Source: JACCWP01 sp963785115 (GTDB lineage Bacteria; Actinomycetota; Actinomycetes; Propionibacteriales; Nocardioidaceae). From it: 64,000 nucleotides of DNA. Where the stretch lies: positions 620,001-684,000 of the forward strand of contig CAWATY010000006.1 of the NCBI GenBank assembly GCA_963785115.1, in the 5' to 3' direction. Each line of letters opens with the position of its first letter. Within the stretch, counting starts at the first letter, position 1. The notes below the pieces were generated by a model. The model saw only the letters and a program-made list of their open reading frames with translations. It did no database searches and had not been told where the DNA came from. Both the position numbers and the translations under genes were made by a program. Below are positions 32,054-42,013 of this stretch, piece after piece.

Positions 32054-32872
32054 CTAGAAGAACCTCGGATCGTCGAACCAGCCTGCCGAGATCGCCATGA
32101 TGTAGGCGTCGGTGGCGATGACGGTGAACAGCGACGTCATCGCGTAGGTGCCGTGCTTCTCGTTGAGTTTGGACACCCAGGTCCAGTACTTGTAGCGCAC
32201 CGGATGCTTGGAGAAGTTGCGCAACCGGCCGCCGACGACGTGCCGGCACGCGTGGCACGACAGCGTGTAGAACCACAGCAGGATCAGGTTGATCCAGATG
32301 ATCACCGTGCCGAGGCCCATGCCGACCCCGCCGTCGGTGCCGTGGAAGGCCAGCACACCGTCGTACACGTTGATCAGGCCGAACAGCAGTGCGCCGTAGA
32401 AGAAGTAGCGGTGGTAGTTGAGCGACACCAGCGGGAACTTCGACTCGCCGGTGTAGCTCTTGTGCGGCTCGGGCACTGCACAGGCGGCCGGGGAGAGGAA
32501 CAGCGACCGGTAGCCGGCCTTGCGGTAGTAGTAGCAGGTGCCGCGGAAGCCGGCGAGCACCACGAACGTGATGATCCCGATCGGGATGAACACCGGCATC
32601 TCCGGCAGGAACGTGCCGAAGTGGGCCGACCCCTCCACGCACGAGTCGGAGATGCACGGCGAGTACAACGGGGTCAGGTAGTGCTCGTCGGCCGCCCAGT
32701 AGTTGTCGCGCATGAAGATGCGCACGGTGGCGTAGACGATGAAGAACACCAGGATCGCGCCGGTCTGCAGCGGGTAGCCCCACCACCGGTCCTGGCGCAG
32801 GGTCTTGACCCCGATCGAGGCGCGGCGCGGTGCGTCGACCCCGTGGCCTGCCGGGCCGGTGCTGGTGGCCAT
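32054..32872 (-). CDS. sdhC: Succinate dehydrogenase membrane anchor (Sdh1 type)
   Basis: A 272-residue membrane protein with five predicted helices (about 37-57, 95-113, 150-170, 185-205 and 240-262). It matches the single-subunit anchor of actinobacterial Sdh1, with conserved YHRYFFYGALLFGLINVYDG and LSCHACRHVVGGRL. It lies first in the operon with sdhA directly after it. Histidines in helices 3-4 and in the loop (HRYFF, CHACRH) may ligate heme, but this cannot be fixed from sequence. The anchor connects the catalytic subunits to menaquinone. Confidence 0.85.
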   Translation of the reverse strand: MATSTGPAGHGVDAPRRASIGVKTLRQDRWWGYPLQTGAILVFFIVYATVRIFMRDNYWAADEHYLTPLYSPCISDSCVEGSAHFGTFLPEMPVFIPIGIITFVVLAGFRGTCYYYRKAGYRSLFLSPAACAVPEPHKSYTGESKFPLVSLNYHRYFFYGALLFGLINVYDGVLAFHGTDGGVGMGLGTVIIWINLILLWFYTLSCHACRHVVGGRLRNFSKHPVRYKYWTWVSKLNEKHGTYAMTSLFTVIATDAYIMAISAGWFDDPRFF

Positions 32873-32946
32873 CGGTCTCCTTCGTCCGCGCTGACCTGAA
32901 CGGCCCTACCTTGCCGCAGTCCGGGCGGGTGTGCAGGGCCCGGGCG

Positions 32947-32962
32947 GTGTGCGATCGCACAC
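32947..32962. promoter_or_regulatory. 16-bp perfect palindrome upstream of sdhCAB
   Basis: GTGTGCGATCGCACAC is a perfect 16-bp palindrome in the gap between the divergent sdh operon (start 32872) and the NUDIX fusion gene. The TGTG/CACA halves resemble CRP/FNR-type sites (TGTG-N6-CACA), but the spacing is two bases shorter than the Crp/GlxR consensus. It is a likely operator controlling one or both directions. Confidence 0.5.
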
Positions 32963-32975
32963 TACGGTGGCCGGC

Positions 32976-34106
<1,131 letters not shown>

Positions 34107-34111
34107 GGCCG

Positions 34112-35005
34112 TCAGCAGAAGCCCGGAGTGCCGCTCCACGCGATGTCGGCCGCGGGGACGTCGTCGCGCACGACGGTGCCCTCGATCAGCCCGTAGGGCC
34201 GGTCGGCCGCGTGGTAGACGACGTCCGGGTTGTCGAGGCCGAACGGCGAGAGGTCGACCAGGAAGTGGTGCCGGTTCGGCATGGAGAGCCGGATCTCGGC
34301 CACCTGCGGGTACGCCTCGAGCACGGCGTGCCCCATCGCGTACAGCGTCTGCTGCAACGCGCTGCTGTAGCCGGTGGCGAACGTCGCGAGCAACGTGTCC
34401 CGGATGCCCGCGTAGGTCGCGCCGTGGTCCACCGCCGAGCCCGGGTCGTAGCGCCAGCGGGCGGTGACCGCGGTGGCGAGGATGCGGTCGTCGGTCTCGG
34501 CCAGCGTGGTGAAGTCGTCGCGGGGGAATCCGGCGAACCCCGACTCGGTCGTCTTCATCACCACCAGCCCGGTCAGCCCGGAGACCACGTGCGCGTCGTC
34601 GCCGTCGACCGTGACCACGGTCGTGCGCACGTCACCACCGAGCCGCCGGAAGGCGTGGTCGTGGGCGGCGCCGGCGACCGGGATCCGGTCCCAGCCGTAC
34701 TCCTCGATCTCCACCCGCGCACCGGTGATCCAGTCGAAGGAATCGGTGAAGTGCCGGGCGAGCCGCAGCCCGAACGCCTCGATCTCGCCGATGCCGTCCC
34801 TGGCGAGCGCGTGCACGGTGTTCTTCTGGGTGTCGGTGGCCACCACGTGCGCGTTGTCGCCCTCGAGGTGCGCGCCCGCCAGGTCGCCCCGCAGGGCCGA
34901 CGAGACGTTGAGGTCCTTCAGCTGGTGTCGCGCGGTGCTGCGGTCGACCGTGACGACCCGGACCTCTGCCTTGCCGTACTGGTTGCGTCCCAGGCTTATC
35001 CCCAC
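34112..35005 (-). CDS. uox: Factor-independent urate hydroxylase (uricase)
   Basis: A 297-residue uricase made of two T-fold halves. The catalytic motif TDTQKNTVHALAR (about residues 57-69) and the second-half NRHHFLVDLSPFGLDNPDVVYH segment are typical. It oxidises urate with O2 to 5-hydroxyisourate and H2O2, needing no cofactor. It is the last gene of the OHCU-HIUase-uricase operon, 6 bp after the HIU hydrolase stop, and feeds the next two steps encoded in the same transcript. Length and motifs are normal. Confidence 0.95.
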   Translation of the reverse strand: MGISLGRNQYGKAEVRVVTVDRSTARHQLKDLNVSSALRGDLAGAHLEGDNAHVVATDTQKNTVHALARDGIGEIEAFGLRLARHFTDSFDWITGARVEIEEYGWDRIPVAGAAHDHAFRRLGGDVRTTVVTVDGDDAHVVSGLTGLVVMKTTESGFAGFPRDDFTTLAETDDRILATAVTARWRYDPGSAVDHGATYAGIRDTLLATFATGYSSALQQTLYAMGHAVLEAYPQVAEIRLSMPNRHHFLVDLSPFGLDNPDVVYHAADRPYGLIEGTVVRDDVPAADIAWSGTPGFC

Positions 35006-35011
35006 GGTGAC

Positions 35012-35329
35012 TCAGCTCCCCCGGTAGGTCGTGTACGAGTACGGCGAGACCAGCAGCGGCACGTGGTGGTGGGCACCGCCGTCGGTCACCGTGAAGGCGA
35101 CCGTCACCTGCGGGTGGAACGTCGGGGTCCCGGTCGAGGCGAAGTAGTCACCGGTGGCGAAGACCAGCTGGTACGGGCCGGGGTCGAGCCGCCCGTCCGC
35201 GAGCGTGGCTCGACCGTCCTGATCCGTCATCGCCGCCGTGGTGTTGCCGCCGACGTCGACCAGCAGCACGCCCACACCCTCCGCCGGGGTGCCTCGTGCG
35301 GTGTCCAGCACGTGGGTCGAGACGCTCAT
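35012..35329 (-). CDS. 5-hydroxyisourate hydrolase
   Basis: A 105-residue transthyretin-like protein: N-terminal STHVLDTARGTPAEGV with the active-site His and the C-terminal signature YSYTTYRGS. The central R-T-x-H catalytic set fits, including the H in PTFHPQVTV. It hydrolyses 5-hydroxyisourate to OHCU. Its ATG overlaps the OHCU decarboxylase stop (ATGA), giving tight coupling of consecutive steps. Cytoplasmic, with no signal peptide. Confidence 0.95.
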   Translation of the reverse strand: MSVSTHVLDTARGTPAEGVGVLLVDVGGNTTAAMTDQDGRATLADGRLDPGPYQLVFATGDYFASTGTPTFHPQVTVAFTVTDGGAHHHVPLLVSPYSYTTYRGS

Positions 35330-35832
35330 GACCCCACCAGTCCTTCCACTCGCAGTCGGGTGATCTCGGCGAGCTGCCGGGTGACCTCGATGCGCTCCGT
35401 CCCGGGATCGTTGTCCAGCCGTCGCTGCAGGGCAGCCAGCATCTCGGCCGGGCTGCGGCCGGCCGCCCGGATCAGGTACACGTGGCCGAACCGCGCTTCG
35501 TACGCGCGGTTCCCCTCGACCAAGGCTGCGCGGACGGTGTCGTCCGCGTCGTCCATCGACGCCTGCTCGCTCCGGGACGACCGGGCCTCCGGGGTGTCGC
35601 CGTCGGCGCGGTCGCCGATCCGCGGGTGCGCCGCCAGCGCCTCGGTGACCCCGTCCCAGTCGAGCCCGAGGCTGACCGCCTCCGCCGTCGTCGCCAGCTC
35701 GTCGGCGCTGGCGTACGGGCGACCGGCGGCCACCTCGCGGACGAACCGCTCCGCGGCGTTGCACGCGCGCAGCCGCTCGCGCGCGTCGTCGTCGGCCAGC
35801 GCGTTGAACCAGCCCAGAGAGTGCTCGGCCAC
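35326..35832 (-). CDS. 2-oxo-4-hydroxy-4-carboxy-5-ureidoimidazoline decarboxylase
   Basis: A 168-residue OHCU decarboxylase. Landmarks are WFNALADDDARERLRACN at the N-terminus, the catalytic region ALAAHPRIGDRADG with His in AHPRIG, and RFGHVYLIRAAGRSPAEMLAAL (split) near the C-terminus. It converts OHCU to S-allantoin. It is first in the minus-strand operon (OHCU, HIU hydrolase, uricase) and starts with GTG. It is divergent from the aldolase-like gene, with only 60 bp between the starts, so the two directions probably share a control region. Confidence 0.92.
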   Translation of the reverse strand: MAEHSLGWFNALADDDARERLRACNAAERFVREVAAGRPYASADELATTAEAVSLGLDWDGVTEALAAHPRIGDRADGDTPEARSSRSEQASMDDADDTVRAALVEGNRAYEARFGHVYLIRAAGRSPAEMLAALQRRLDNDPGTERIEVTRQLAEITRLRVEGLVGS

Positions 35833-35892
35833 GGTGAGAGGATGCCAGCCGACGAGCGCAAGCCTGGGTCGGCGGGGGAAAGGTGGAGGGTC

Positions 35893-37170
35893 ATGACGGC
35901 TGGGACGCCTCGGTTACCGGCCGAGATCCTCGCCGCCGTCGAGCAGCGGCTCGGTCCGGTGGACGAGCACCGCCGCCGCGACTACCCCGGCGATGCGACG
36001 GGCCGCCAACCCGTGCACACCGTCTACGTGCCGGTCGACCGGGTGCAGACCGAGATCGCGCAGTGGTGGGGCGCCGAGGCGCTGGCCGTGGTGGCCCAGC
36101 ACGGGCCGGACGCGATGACGATGGCCGACGTGCTCCGCATCAACCCGACGGTGACCGCCGCCGTGTGGCCGCGGGTCCTGGCCAAGCTGGAACGCCAGCC
36201 GATCGAGGACCTCCGGGTGGATGCCGAGGACGGCTACCGGGGCGGGCCGGACGACGAGGACGCCCACGTCCTCGCGGCCGCCGGCGCGGTCGCCGCCGAT
36301 GTGCTCGCGGGCGTGGCACCACCGTTCCTGGGGCTGCGGGCGAAATGCCTGGAGGCGCCGGTGCGCGCGCGGGGGCTGCGCACCCTGGACCTGTTCCTCG
36401 GTGCGCTGGTCGACGGCACCGGCGGACCGGCCGGCCTGGACGGCACCGACCTGCGGGTCACGCTGCCGAAGGTCACCGACGTCGCCCAGGTCGAGGCGAT
36501 GGTGACCGTGCTGGACGCGTTGGAGGCGGCCTACGGGCTGCCGGCCGGGCGCCTCGGCCTGGAGCTGCAGGTGGAGACCCCGCAGGCGGTGCTCGGTGCC
36601 GACGGCGCCGCCACCGTGGCCCCGATGGTGCACGCGGCGGGTGCCCGGTGCCGTGGCCTGCACTACGGCACCTACGACTACAGCGCATCGCTGGGCATCG
36701 CGGCCGGGCAGCAGGCCGCGGACCACCCCGCCGCCGACCATGCCAAGCACACCATGCAGGTCGCCGTCGCCGGGACGCCGGCCGACGCGGTGGACGGCTC
36801 CACCAACGTCCTCCCGATCGGGTCCCGGGAGCAGGTCCGCGCCGCCTGGCGGCTGCACCTCGGCCTGGTCAGGCGCGGGCTGGAAGGCGGCTTCTACCAG
36901 GGGTGGGATCTGCACCCCGCGCAGCTGGTGACGAGGTACGTCGCGACGTACGCCTTCTTCCGCGAGGCGCTGCCGGTGGCGGCGGCCCGGCTTCGGGACT
37001 ACGTGTCGCAGACCCACGGAGCGGTGCTGGACGAGCCCGCCACCGCCAAGGCGCTGGCAGGGGTCCTCGCCCGCGGCCTCGACTGCGGCGCTCTCGACGA
37101 GGACGAGACGGTGGCGGCGACGTCGCTCGACCGCGAGACCCTGTCCCTGCTCGCCGGTCGGGCGGGCTGA
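35893..37170 (+). CDS. HpcH/HpaI aldolase-like protein (DUF6986 type)
   Basis: A 425-residue TIM-barrel protein related to the citrate lyase beta/malyl-CoA family. Visible are RVDAEDGYRGGPDDED (acidic metal-binding segment near residue 118), LELQVETPQAVLG with the expected Glu in the barrel, and HYGTYDYSASLGIAAGQQ. It lies between OHCU decarboxylase (divergent) and allantoinase (8 bp downstream) on the same strand, so a role in ureide breakdown is likely. Related barrel enzymes condense or split glyoxylate with CoA thioesters, and glyoxylate is the end product of this pathway. That function is inference only. The ATG is preceded by GGTGGAGGG. Confidence 0.7.
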   Translation: MTAGTPRLPAEILAAVEQRLGPVDEHRRRDYPGDATGRQPVHTVYVPVDRVQTEIAQWWGAEALAVVAQHGPDAMTMADVLRINPTVTAAVWPRVLAKLERQPIEDLRVDAEDGYRGGPDDEDAHVLAAAGAVAADVLAGVAPPFLGLRAKCLEAPVRARGLRTLDLFLGALVDGTGGPAGLDGTDLRVTLPKVTDVAQVEAMVTVLDALEAAYGLPAGRLGLELQVETPQAVLGADGAATVAPMVHAAGARCRGLHYGTYDYSASLGIAAGQQAADHPAADHAKHTMQVAVAGTPADAVDGSTNVLPIGSREQVRAAWRLHLGLVRRGLEGGFYQGWDLHPAQLVTRYVATYAFFREALPVAAARLRDYVSQTHGAVLDEPATAKALAGVLARGLDCGALDEDETVAATSLDRETLSLLAGRAG

Positions 37171-37178
37171 GCCCGCCG

Positions 37179-38525
37179 ATGCCCGCTCTCGACCTGTTGA
37201 TCCGCGCCCGGCGCGCCGTGCTGGCCCGCGCCGGGGCGCGCACCGAGGCGGCAGCGAGCGTCGGTGTGCGGGACGGCCGGATCGTCGCGGTCACGGGCTA
37301 CGACGACGACGTCTCCGCCGACCGGGTCGTCGACCTGGGCGACGACGAGGTGCTGCTGCCCGGCCTGGTCGACACCCACGTGCACGTCAACGAGCCCGGT
37401 CGCACCGAGTGGGAGGGGTTTGCGACGGCGACCCGGGCCGCTGCTGCCGGCGGTGTCACCACGATCGTGGACATGCCGCTGAACAGCGTGCCGCCCACCG
37501 TCGACGTCGAGTCCCTGGCGGCCAAGCGGGAGGCTGCCGCGGGCCGGTGCCACGTCGACGTCGGCTTCTGGGGCGGCGCCGTGCCGGACAACCTCGGCCG
37601 GCTGCAGCCGCTGCACGAGGCTGGTGTCCTCGGCTTCAAGTGCTTCCTGCTGCCCTCGGGCGTCGACGAGTTCCCCGCCCTCGACGAAGCCGGCCTGCGG
37701 ACGGCGATGGCCGAGGTCGCCGGCTTCGACGGGCTGCTGATCGTGCACGCGGAGGACGCTGCCGTGATCGATGCGGCTCCCGAGCCACGCGGTCGCAGCT
37801 ACGCCGCCTTCCTCGCGTCCCGGCCGCCGATCGCGGAGGAGACCGCGATCGCGCAGGTTGTCGCGGCCGCCCGCGACACCGGCGGGCGGGCGCACGTGCT
37901 GCACCTTGCCGACGCCGACGCGCTCGCCCTGCTCGGGCACGCCCGTCGCGACGGCGTACGGATCAGCGTGGAAACGTGCCCGCACTACCTGACGTTCGCC
38001 GCCGAGGAGGTCCCCGACGGCGCCACCGAGCTCAAGTGCTGCCCGCCGATCCGGGGGGCCGAGCACCGCGAGCGGCTGTGGGACGGCCTGCGCTCGGGCG
38101 ACCTGGACTGTGTCGTGTCCGACCACTCGCCGTCGACGCCGGAGCTGAAGCTGGCGGGCGACGGAGACTTCGGCGCCGCTTGGGGCGGCATCAGCTCGTT
38201 GCAGCTGAGCCTCGCCGCCGTGTGGACCGGCGCGCGCGAGCGCCGGGCGGCGCTCACCGACGTCGTCGGGTGGATGGCCGAGCGTCCCGCCGCGCTGGCC
38301 GGACTCACCCGCAAGGGCCGGATCGCGACCGGTTGCGACGCCGACCTCGCGGTCCTCGCCCCGGACGAGTCCTGGGTGGTCGATCCGGCCGACCTGCACC
38401 ACCGGCACCCCGTCACGCCGTACGCGGGCAGGACGCTGTCTGGCATCGTTCGCCGCAGCTGGGTACGAGGGCGCGAGACCGGAGCGGATCCCGTCGGCCG
38501 GCTGCTGACCCGAGGGGACTCATGA
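37179..38525 (+). CDS. allB: Allantoinase
   Basis: A 448-residue amidohydrolase. Metal-binding motifs are DTHVHVNEPGRTEWEGF (about residues 63-79), the carbamylated Lys in GFKCFLLPSGVDEFP, and His and Asp in HVLHLADAD, CPHYL and SDHSPSTPELK. It opens the allantoin ring to allantoate. The operon order aldolase-like, allantoinase, allantoicase runs head to tail, and the stop overlaps the allantoicase ATG by four bases. The family could include dihydropyrimidinases, but the E-P-G-R and S-P-S-T-P motifs and context favour AllB. Confidence 0.93.
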   Translation: MPALDLLIRARRAVLARAGARTEAAASVGVRDGRIVAVTGYDDDVSADRVVDLGDDEVLLPGLVDTHVHVNEPGRTEWEGFATATRAAAAGGVTTIVDMPLNSVPPTVDVESLAAKREAAAGRCHVDVGFWGGAVPDNLGRLQPLHEAGVLGFKCFLLPSGVDEFPALDEAGLRTAMAEVAGFDGLLIVHAEDAAVIDAAPEPRGRSYAAFLASRPPIAEETAIAQVVAAARDTGGRAHVLHLADADALALLGHARRDGVRISVETCPHYLTFAAEEVPDGATELKCCPPIRGAEHRERLWDGLRSGDLDCVVSDHSPSTPELKLAGDGDFGAAWGGISSLQLSLAAVWTGARERRAALTDVVGWMAERPAALAGLTRKGRIATGCDADLAVLAPDESWVVDPADLHHRHPVTPYAGRTLSGIVRRSWVRGRETGADPVGRLLTRGDS

Positions 38526-39688
38526 GCGGCACCGCCCCACCACCCGCGTTCGCCGGGCTGCCCGACCTCGCGTCGCGCGCCTTGTCCGGTGCCGTGCCGG
38601 TCGCCAACGACGAGTTCTTCGCCGAGAAGGAGAACCTCGTGCTCCCGTGGCCGGCAGCGGCGGTCGCCGACTTCGGGCACAAAGGCAAGGTCTACGACGG
38701 GTGGGAGACCCGTCGCCGGCGCGAGCCCGGCCACGACTGGGCGGTCGTACGGCTGGGGGTGCCCGGTGTGGTGCACGGCGTGGTCGTGGACACCTCGTGG
38801 TTCACCGGCAACTTCCCACCCGAGGCGTCCCTCGACGGCGCCTCCGTCGAGGGGCACCCCTCGGCTGCGGACCTGGAGTCGGCCGACTGGTTCCCGCTGC
38901 TGAGGCGGGTCGCGCTGAATGGCGGTGCGCCGAACGCGTTCGAGGTCGAGCCCTCCTCGCGGGTGACCCACGTGCGGCTGAACATCTTCCCCGACGGTGG
39001 GGTGGCCCGGTTGCGGGTGCACGGCGAGCCGGTTGCCGACCCGCGACCGCTCGACGTGGGGCCGTTCGACCTTGCTGCGTTGGAGAACGGCGGCCGGATC
39101 CTCGGCTGCAGCAACGAGTTCTACAACACGCCGCACCAGCTGATCGGCAAGGGCAGGGCGCGGAACATGGGCGAGGGCTGGGAGACGTCCCGTCGCCGCG
39201 ACGACGGCAACGACTGGGTCACCGTCGGGCTCGCCTGCGCCGGCGTGGTGCGGCTGGCCGAGCTCGACACCTCGTACTTCGTCGGCAACGCGCCCGGCGC
39301 CGCCCGGCTGACCGGCTGCCGCGAGCACGCAGACCCGGCGGACGCGGAGTCGTGGGTCGAGCTGCTGGCCCGCACGCCGCTGCAGCCAGACACCCCGCAC
39401 CGCTTCGTGCTCCCTGCCGGCGGTCCCGGCGTGTCCCAGGTGCGGCTGGACGTCTACCCCGACGGGGGCATGGCCCGGCTGCGTCTGTGGGGCGGGCCCA
39501 CGGCGGACGGACGCAGTCGCCTCGGCCGGGCGTGGTTCGACGCGCTCCCGTCCGGGCAGGCGCAGGCCGTCCTCGTGGGTGCCGGCGCGTCGCCGGACGA
39601 GGCCCGGGCGGCCGCCGCTGCCAGACCGGTGCTCGGCGCGGACCCGGCGCTCCCCTCGACCGTGCGCCAACTGCTCGACGGCGGGTGA
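38522..39688 (+). CDS. alc: Allantoicase
   Basis: A 388-residue enzyme with two repeated allantoicase domains (residues about 25-175 and 190-340). Each has a version of VYDGWETRRRREPGHDW / MGEGWETSRRRDDGNDW and VRLNIFPDGGVARLRVHGE / VRLDVYPDGGMARLRLWG. It hydrolyses allantoate to ureidoglycolate and urea. About 50 extra residues follow the second domain (WFDALPSGQAQAVLVGAG), faintly like the start of an OHCU decarboxylase. The ATG overlaps the allantoinase stop. It is convergent with the xanthine dehydrogenase genes. Ureidoglycolate lyase is not encoded in the window. Confidence 0.93.
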   Translation: MSGTAPPPAFAGLPDLASRALSGAVPVANDEFFAEKENLVLPWPAAAVADFGHKGKVYDGWETRRRREPGHDWAVVRLGVPGVVHGVVVDTSWFTGNFPPEASLDGASVEGHPSAADLESADWFPLLRRVALNGGAPNAFEVEPSSRVTHVRLNIFPDGGVARLRVHGEPVADPRPLDVGPFDLAALENGGRILGCSNEFYNTPHQLIGKGRARNMGEGWETSRRRDDGNDWVTVGLACAGVVRLAELDTSYFVGNAPGAARLTGCREHADPADAESWVELLARTPLQPDTPHRFVLPAGGPGVSQVRLDVYPDGGMARLRLWGGPTADGRSRLGRAWFDALPSGQAQAVLVGAGASPDEARAAAAARPVLGADPALPSTVRQLLDGG

Positions 39689-39709
39689 GGGCTGGGCCGC
39701 CGGGCGCGG

Positions 39710-42013
39710 TCAGGTCAGGCAGATGTCCTGCGGGCGTACCGGCACCCGCCGGATGTCCCGACCGGTGGCGTCGCGGATCGCGGCGACGATCGCGGGCGTC
39801 ACCGAGATGCACGGCGGCTCCCCGACCCCCTTGGCGCCCAACGGCGCCTGGGGATCCGGCTCCTCGACCAGGCTGAACACCACTGTGGGTGCGTCCAGCG
39901 TGGTCGGCAGCAGGTAGTCGGTGAAGCTCGCGTTGCGGACCATGCCGTTGGTCACGACGATCTCCTCCATCACCGCGAGGCCGAGGCCCTGGGCGATGCC
40001 ACCCTCGATCTGACCGGCGACCGACAGCGGGTTCAGGGCGCGGCCGACGTCCTGCGCGGTGGCGACCTGCACGACCTTGACCAGGCCCAGCTCCGGGTCG
40101 ACGTCGACGACGGCGCGGTGCGCCACGAAGGCGAAGGCGACGTGACAGTTGCCCTGGCCGTTCTCGTCCAGGTCCTCGGTGGGGCGGTGCCGGTACTCCA
40201 CGGTCTCGTCCAGCCGCAGGCCGGCGGTGGCCTCGGCGACCGGGACCCGCAACGTGCCCATCGAGTCGACGACGTCGGTGCCGTCGATGACCAGCCGCAG
40301 CGGGTCGAGGTCGTGCCCGGCGGCGACCTGCTCGAACAACCGCTCCCGGACCTTGCGGCAGGCGGCGTCGACAGCGCCGCCGGACATCCAGGTCTGCCGG
40401 CTCGCCGACGTGCTCCCGGCCGAGCCGATCTGGGTGTCCACCGTGTCCAGCACCACCTCGTCGACGCCGAGAATCGTGCGCGCGATCTGCTGGGCCAGCA
40501 TCACGAAACCCTGGCCCACCTCGACGGTGGCGATCTTGAGCGTCGCCACGCCGTCGGCGAGGCGGCACCGGGCGGTGGCGTAGTCGTCGAAGCCCTCGGA
40601 GTACATGAGGTTCTTGATCGAGACGCCGTATCCGACGCCGCGCACGACGTGACTCCGGTCGGCGGTGCGTCCGGACCCGCCGGGGAGCGACAGCACGTCG
40701 GCGTCGGCCGGCAGGTCGGTCGGCATCGGCAGCGCGTCGGTCTCTCGGATGCAGCGCTCCACCGGCGCGACGCTGTCGACCGGCTGCCCGGTGATCAGCG
40801 GGTCGCCGGTGCGCATGGCGTTGCGCAGCCGGACCTCGACCGGGCTCAGCCCGGCCGCTGCGGCGACCTTGTCCATCTGCCCCTCGTGCGCGAAGCACGC
40901 CTGCACGACCCCGAAGCCGCGCATCGCACCGCACGGCGGGTTGTTCGTGCGCACCGCCCACCCGTCGACGACGGCGTTCGCGCAGCGGTACGGGCCCTGG
41001 GTGTGTGTGATGCCGTTGATCAGCACCGCCGGCGAGGTGGAGGCGTAGGCACCGCCGTCGAACAGCATCCGGGCCTCGATCTTGACGATCGTCCCGTCGG
41101 CCTCGGCGTGGTGGCGCATCCAGATCCGGGCGGGGTGGCGGTGCACGTGGCCGTAGAAGCTCTCCTCCCGGCCGTACTGCATCTTGATCGGCCGCCCCGA
41201 CCGCATCGCCAGCAGGCTGCAGTGCACCTGCAGGCTGATGTCCTCCCGCGCGCCGAACGCGCCGCCCACGCCGCCGAGGACCAGCCGCACCCGCTCCTCC
41301 GGCAGGCCGAGGCAGGCCGCCACCTGCTTGCGGTCCTCGTGCAACCACTGGGTGGCGATGTAGAGCTCCAGCCCGCCCCCGTCGTCGTCGGGCACGGCGA
41401 GCGCCGCCTCCGGGCCGAGGAACGCCTGGTCCTGCATGCCGAGCTCGTAGCTGCCCTCCACCACGATCGGGCCGGTCGCGTCGGGGTCACCGCGGAGGAT
41501 GCGCTGGTGGCGGATCACGTTCCCGTCAGGGTGGATCGGGTCGCTGGTGCCGGCGACCGCCTCCTCCGGGTCGGTCAGCGGCTCCAGCACCTCGTAGTCG
41601 ACGACGATCGCCGCCAGCGCGCGGCGGCAGGTCTCCGGGTGGTCCGCGGCGACGGCGGCGACCGGCTCGCCGCAGTAGCGCACGAAGTCGGTGGCGAAGA
41701 CGTTCTGGTCCTGGTGGATCAGCCCGTAGGTCGGTTGGCCGGGCACGTCGGCGGCGGTGAGGATGGTCTCGACGCCGCTGATCTTCCAGGCCGCACTGAC
41801 GTCGATGGACCGGATCCGGGCGTACGGGTGCGGGGAACGCAGCGTCGCGCCCCAGAGCATGTTCTCGGACCAGAGGTCGTTGGAGAACGCGAACCGGCCC
41901 TGCACCTTGGGGACACCGTCCGGGCGGGCGGCGTTGGTGCCGAGCCCACCCGGTCGCAGCGGAGTCTGCGTCGCCGTGCTGGTCGCGGTGGTGGTGGTTC
42001 CGGTGGTCGTCAT
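39710..42013 (-). CDS. Xanthine dehydrogenase molybdopterin-binding subunit
   Basis: A 767-residue large subunit of the xanthine oxidase/CoxL family. After a Thr-rich leader come AARPDGVPKVQGRFAFSND, the substrate-tunnel segment GGVGGAFGAREDISLQVH, and MRGFGVVQACFAHEGQ. Near the C-terminus lies the cofactor and catalytic Glu motif APLGAKGVGEPPCISVTPA. It hydroxylates hypoxanthine/xanthine to urate, the input of the neighbouring uricase operon. Its ATG overlaps the iron-sulfur gene stop by four bases. The three-subunit arrangement resembles the PucCDE-type enzyme; exact purine preference is inferred from context. Confidence 0.9.
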   Translation of the reverse strand: MTTTGTTTTATSTATQTPLRPGGLGTNAARPDGVPKVQGRFAFSNDLWSENMLWGATLRSPHPYARIRSIDVSAAWKISGVETILTAADVPGQPTYGLIHQDQNVFATDFVRYCGEPVAAVAADHPETCRRALAAIVVDYEVLEPLTDPEEAVAGTSDPIHPDGNVIRHQRILRGDPDATGPIVVEGSYELGMQDQAFLGPEAALAVPDDDGGGLELYIATQWLHEDRKQVAACLGLPEERVRLVLGGVGGAFGAREDISLQVHCSLLAMRSGRPIKMQYGREESFYGHVHRHPARIWMRHHAEADGTIVKIEARMLFDGGAYASTSPAVLINGITHTQGPYRCANAVVDGWAVRTNNPPCGAMRGFGVVQACFAHEGQMDKVAAAAGLSPVEVRLRNAMRTGDPLITGQPVDSVAPVERCIRETDALPMPTDLPADADVLSLPGGSGRTADRSHVVRGVGYGVSIKNLMYSEGFDDYATARCRLADGVATLKIATVEVGQGFVMLAQQIARTILGVDEVVLDTVDTQIGSAGSTSASRQTWMSGGAVDAACRKVRERLFEQVAAGHDLDPLRLVIDGTDVVDSMGTLRVPVAEATAGLRLDETVEYRHRPTEDLDENGQGNCHVAFAFVAHRAVVDVDPELGLVKVVQVATAQDVGRALNPLSVAGQIEGGIAQGLGLAVMEEIVVTNGMVRNASFTDYLLPTTLDAPTVVFSLVEEPDPQAPLGAKGVGEPPCISVTPAIVAAIRDATGRDIRRVPVRPQDICLT

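Noticed and set aside
35883..38525. 880-codon plus-strand frame covering the aldolase-like gene and allantoinase
   Set aside because: The allantoinase part of this frame is real and reported at 37179-38525. The first 430 codons are an out-of-frame reading of the aldolase-like gene, so the long form is not a fusion protein.
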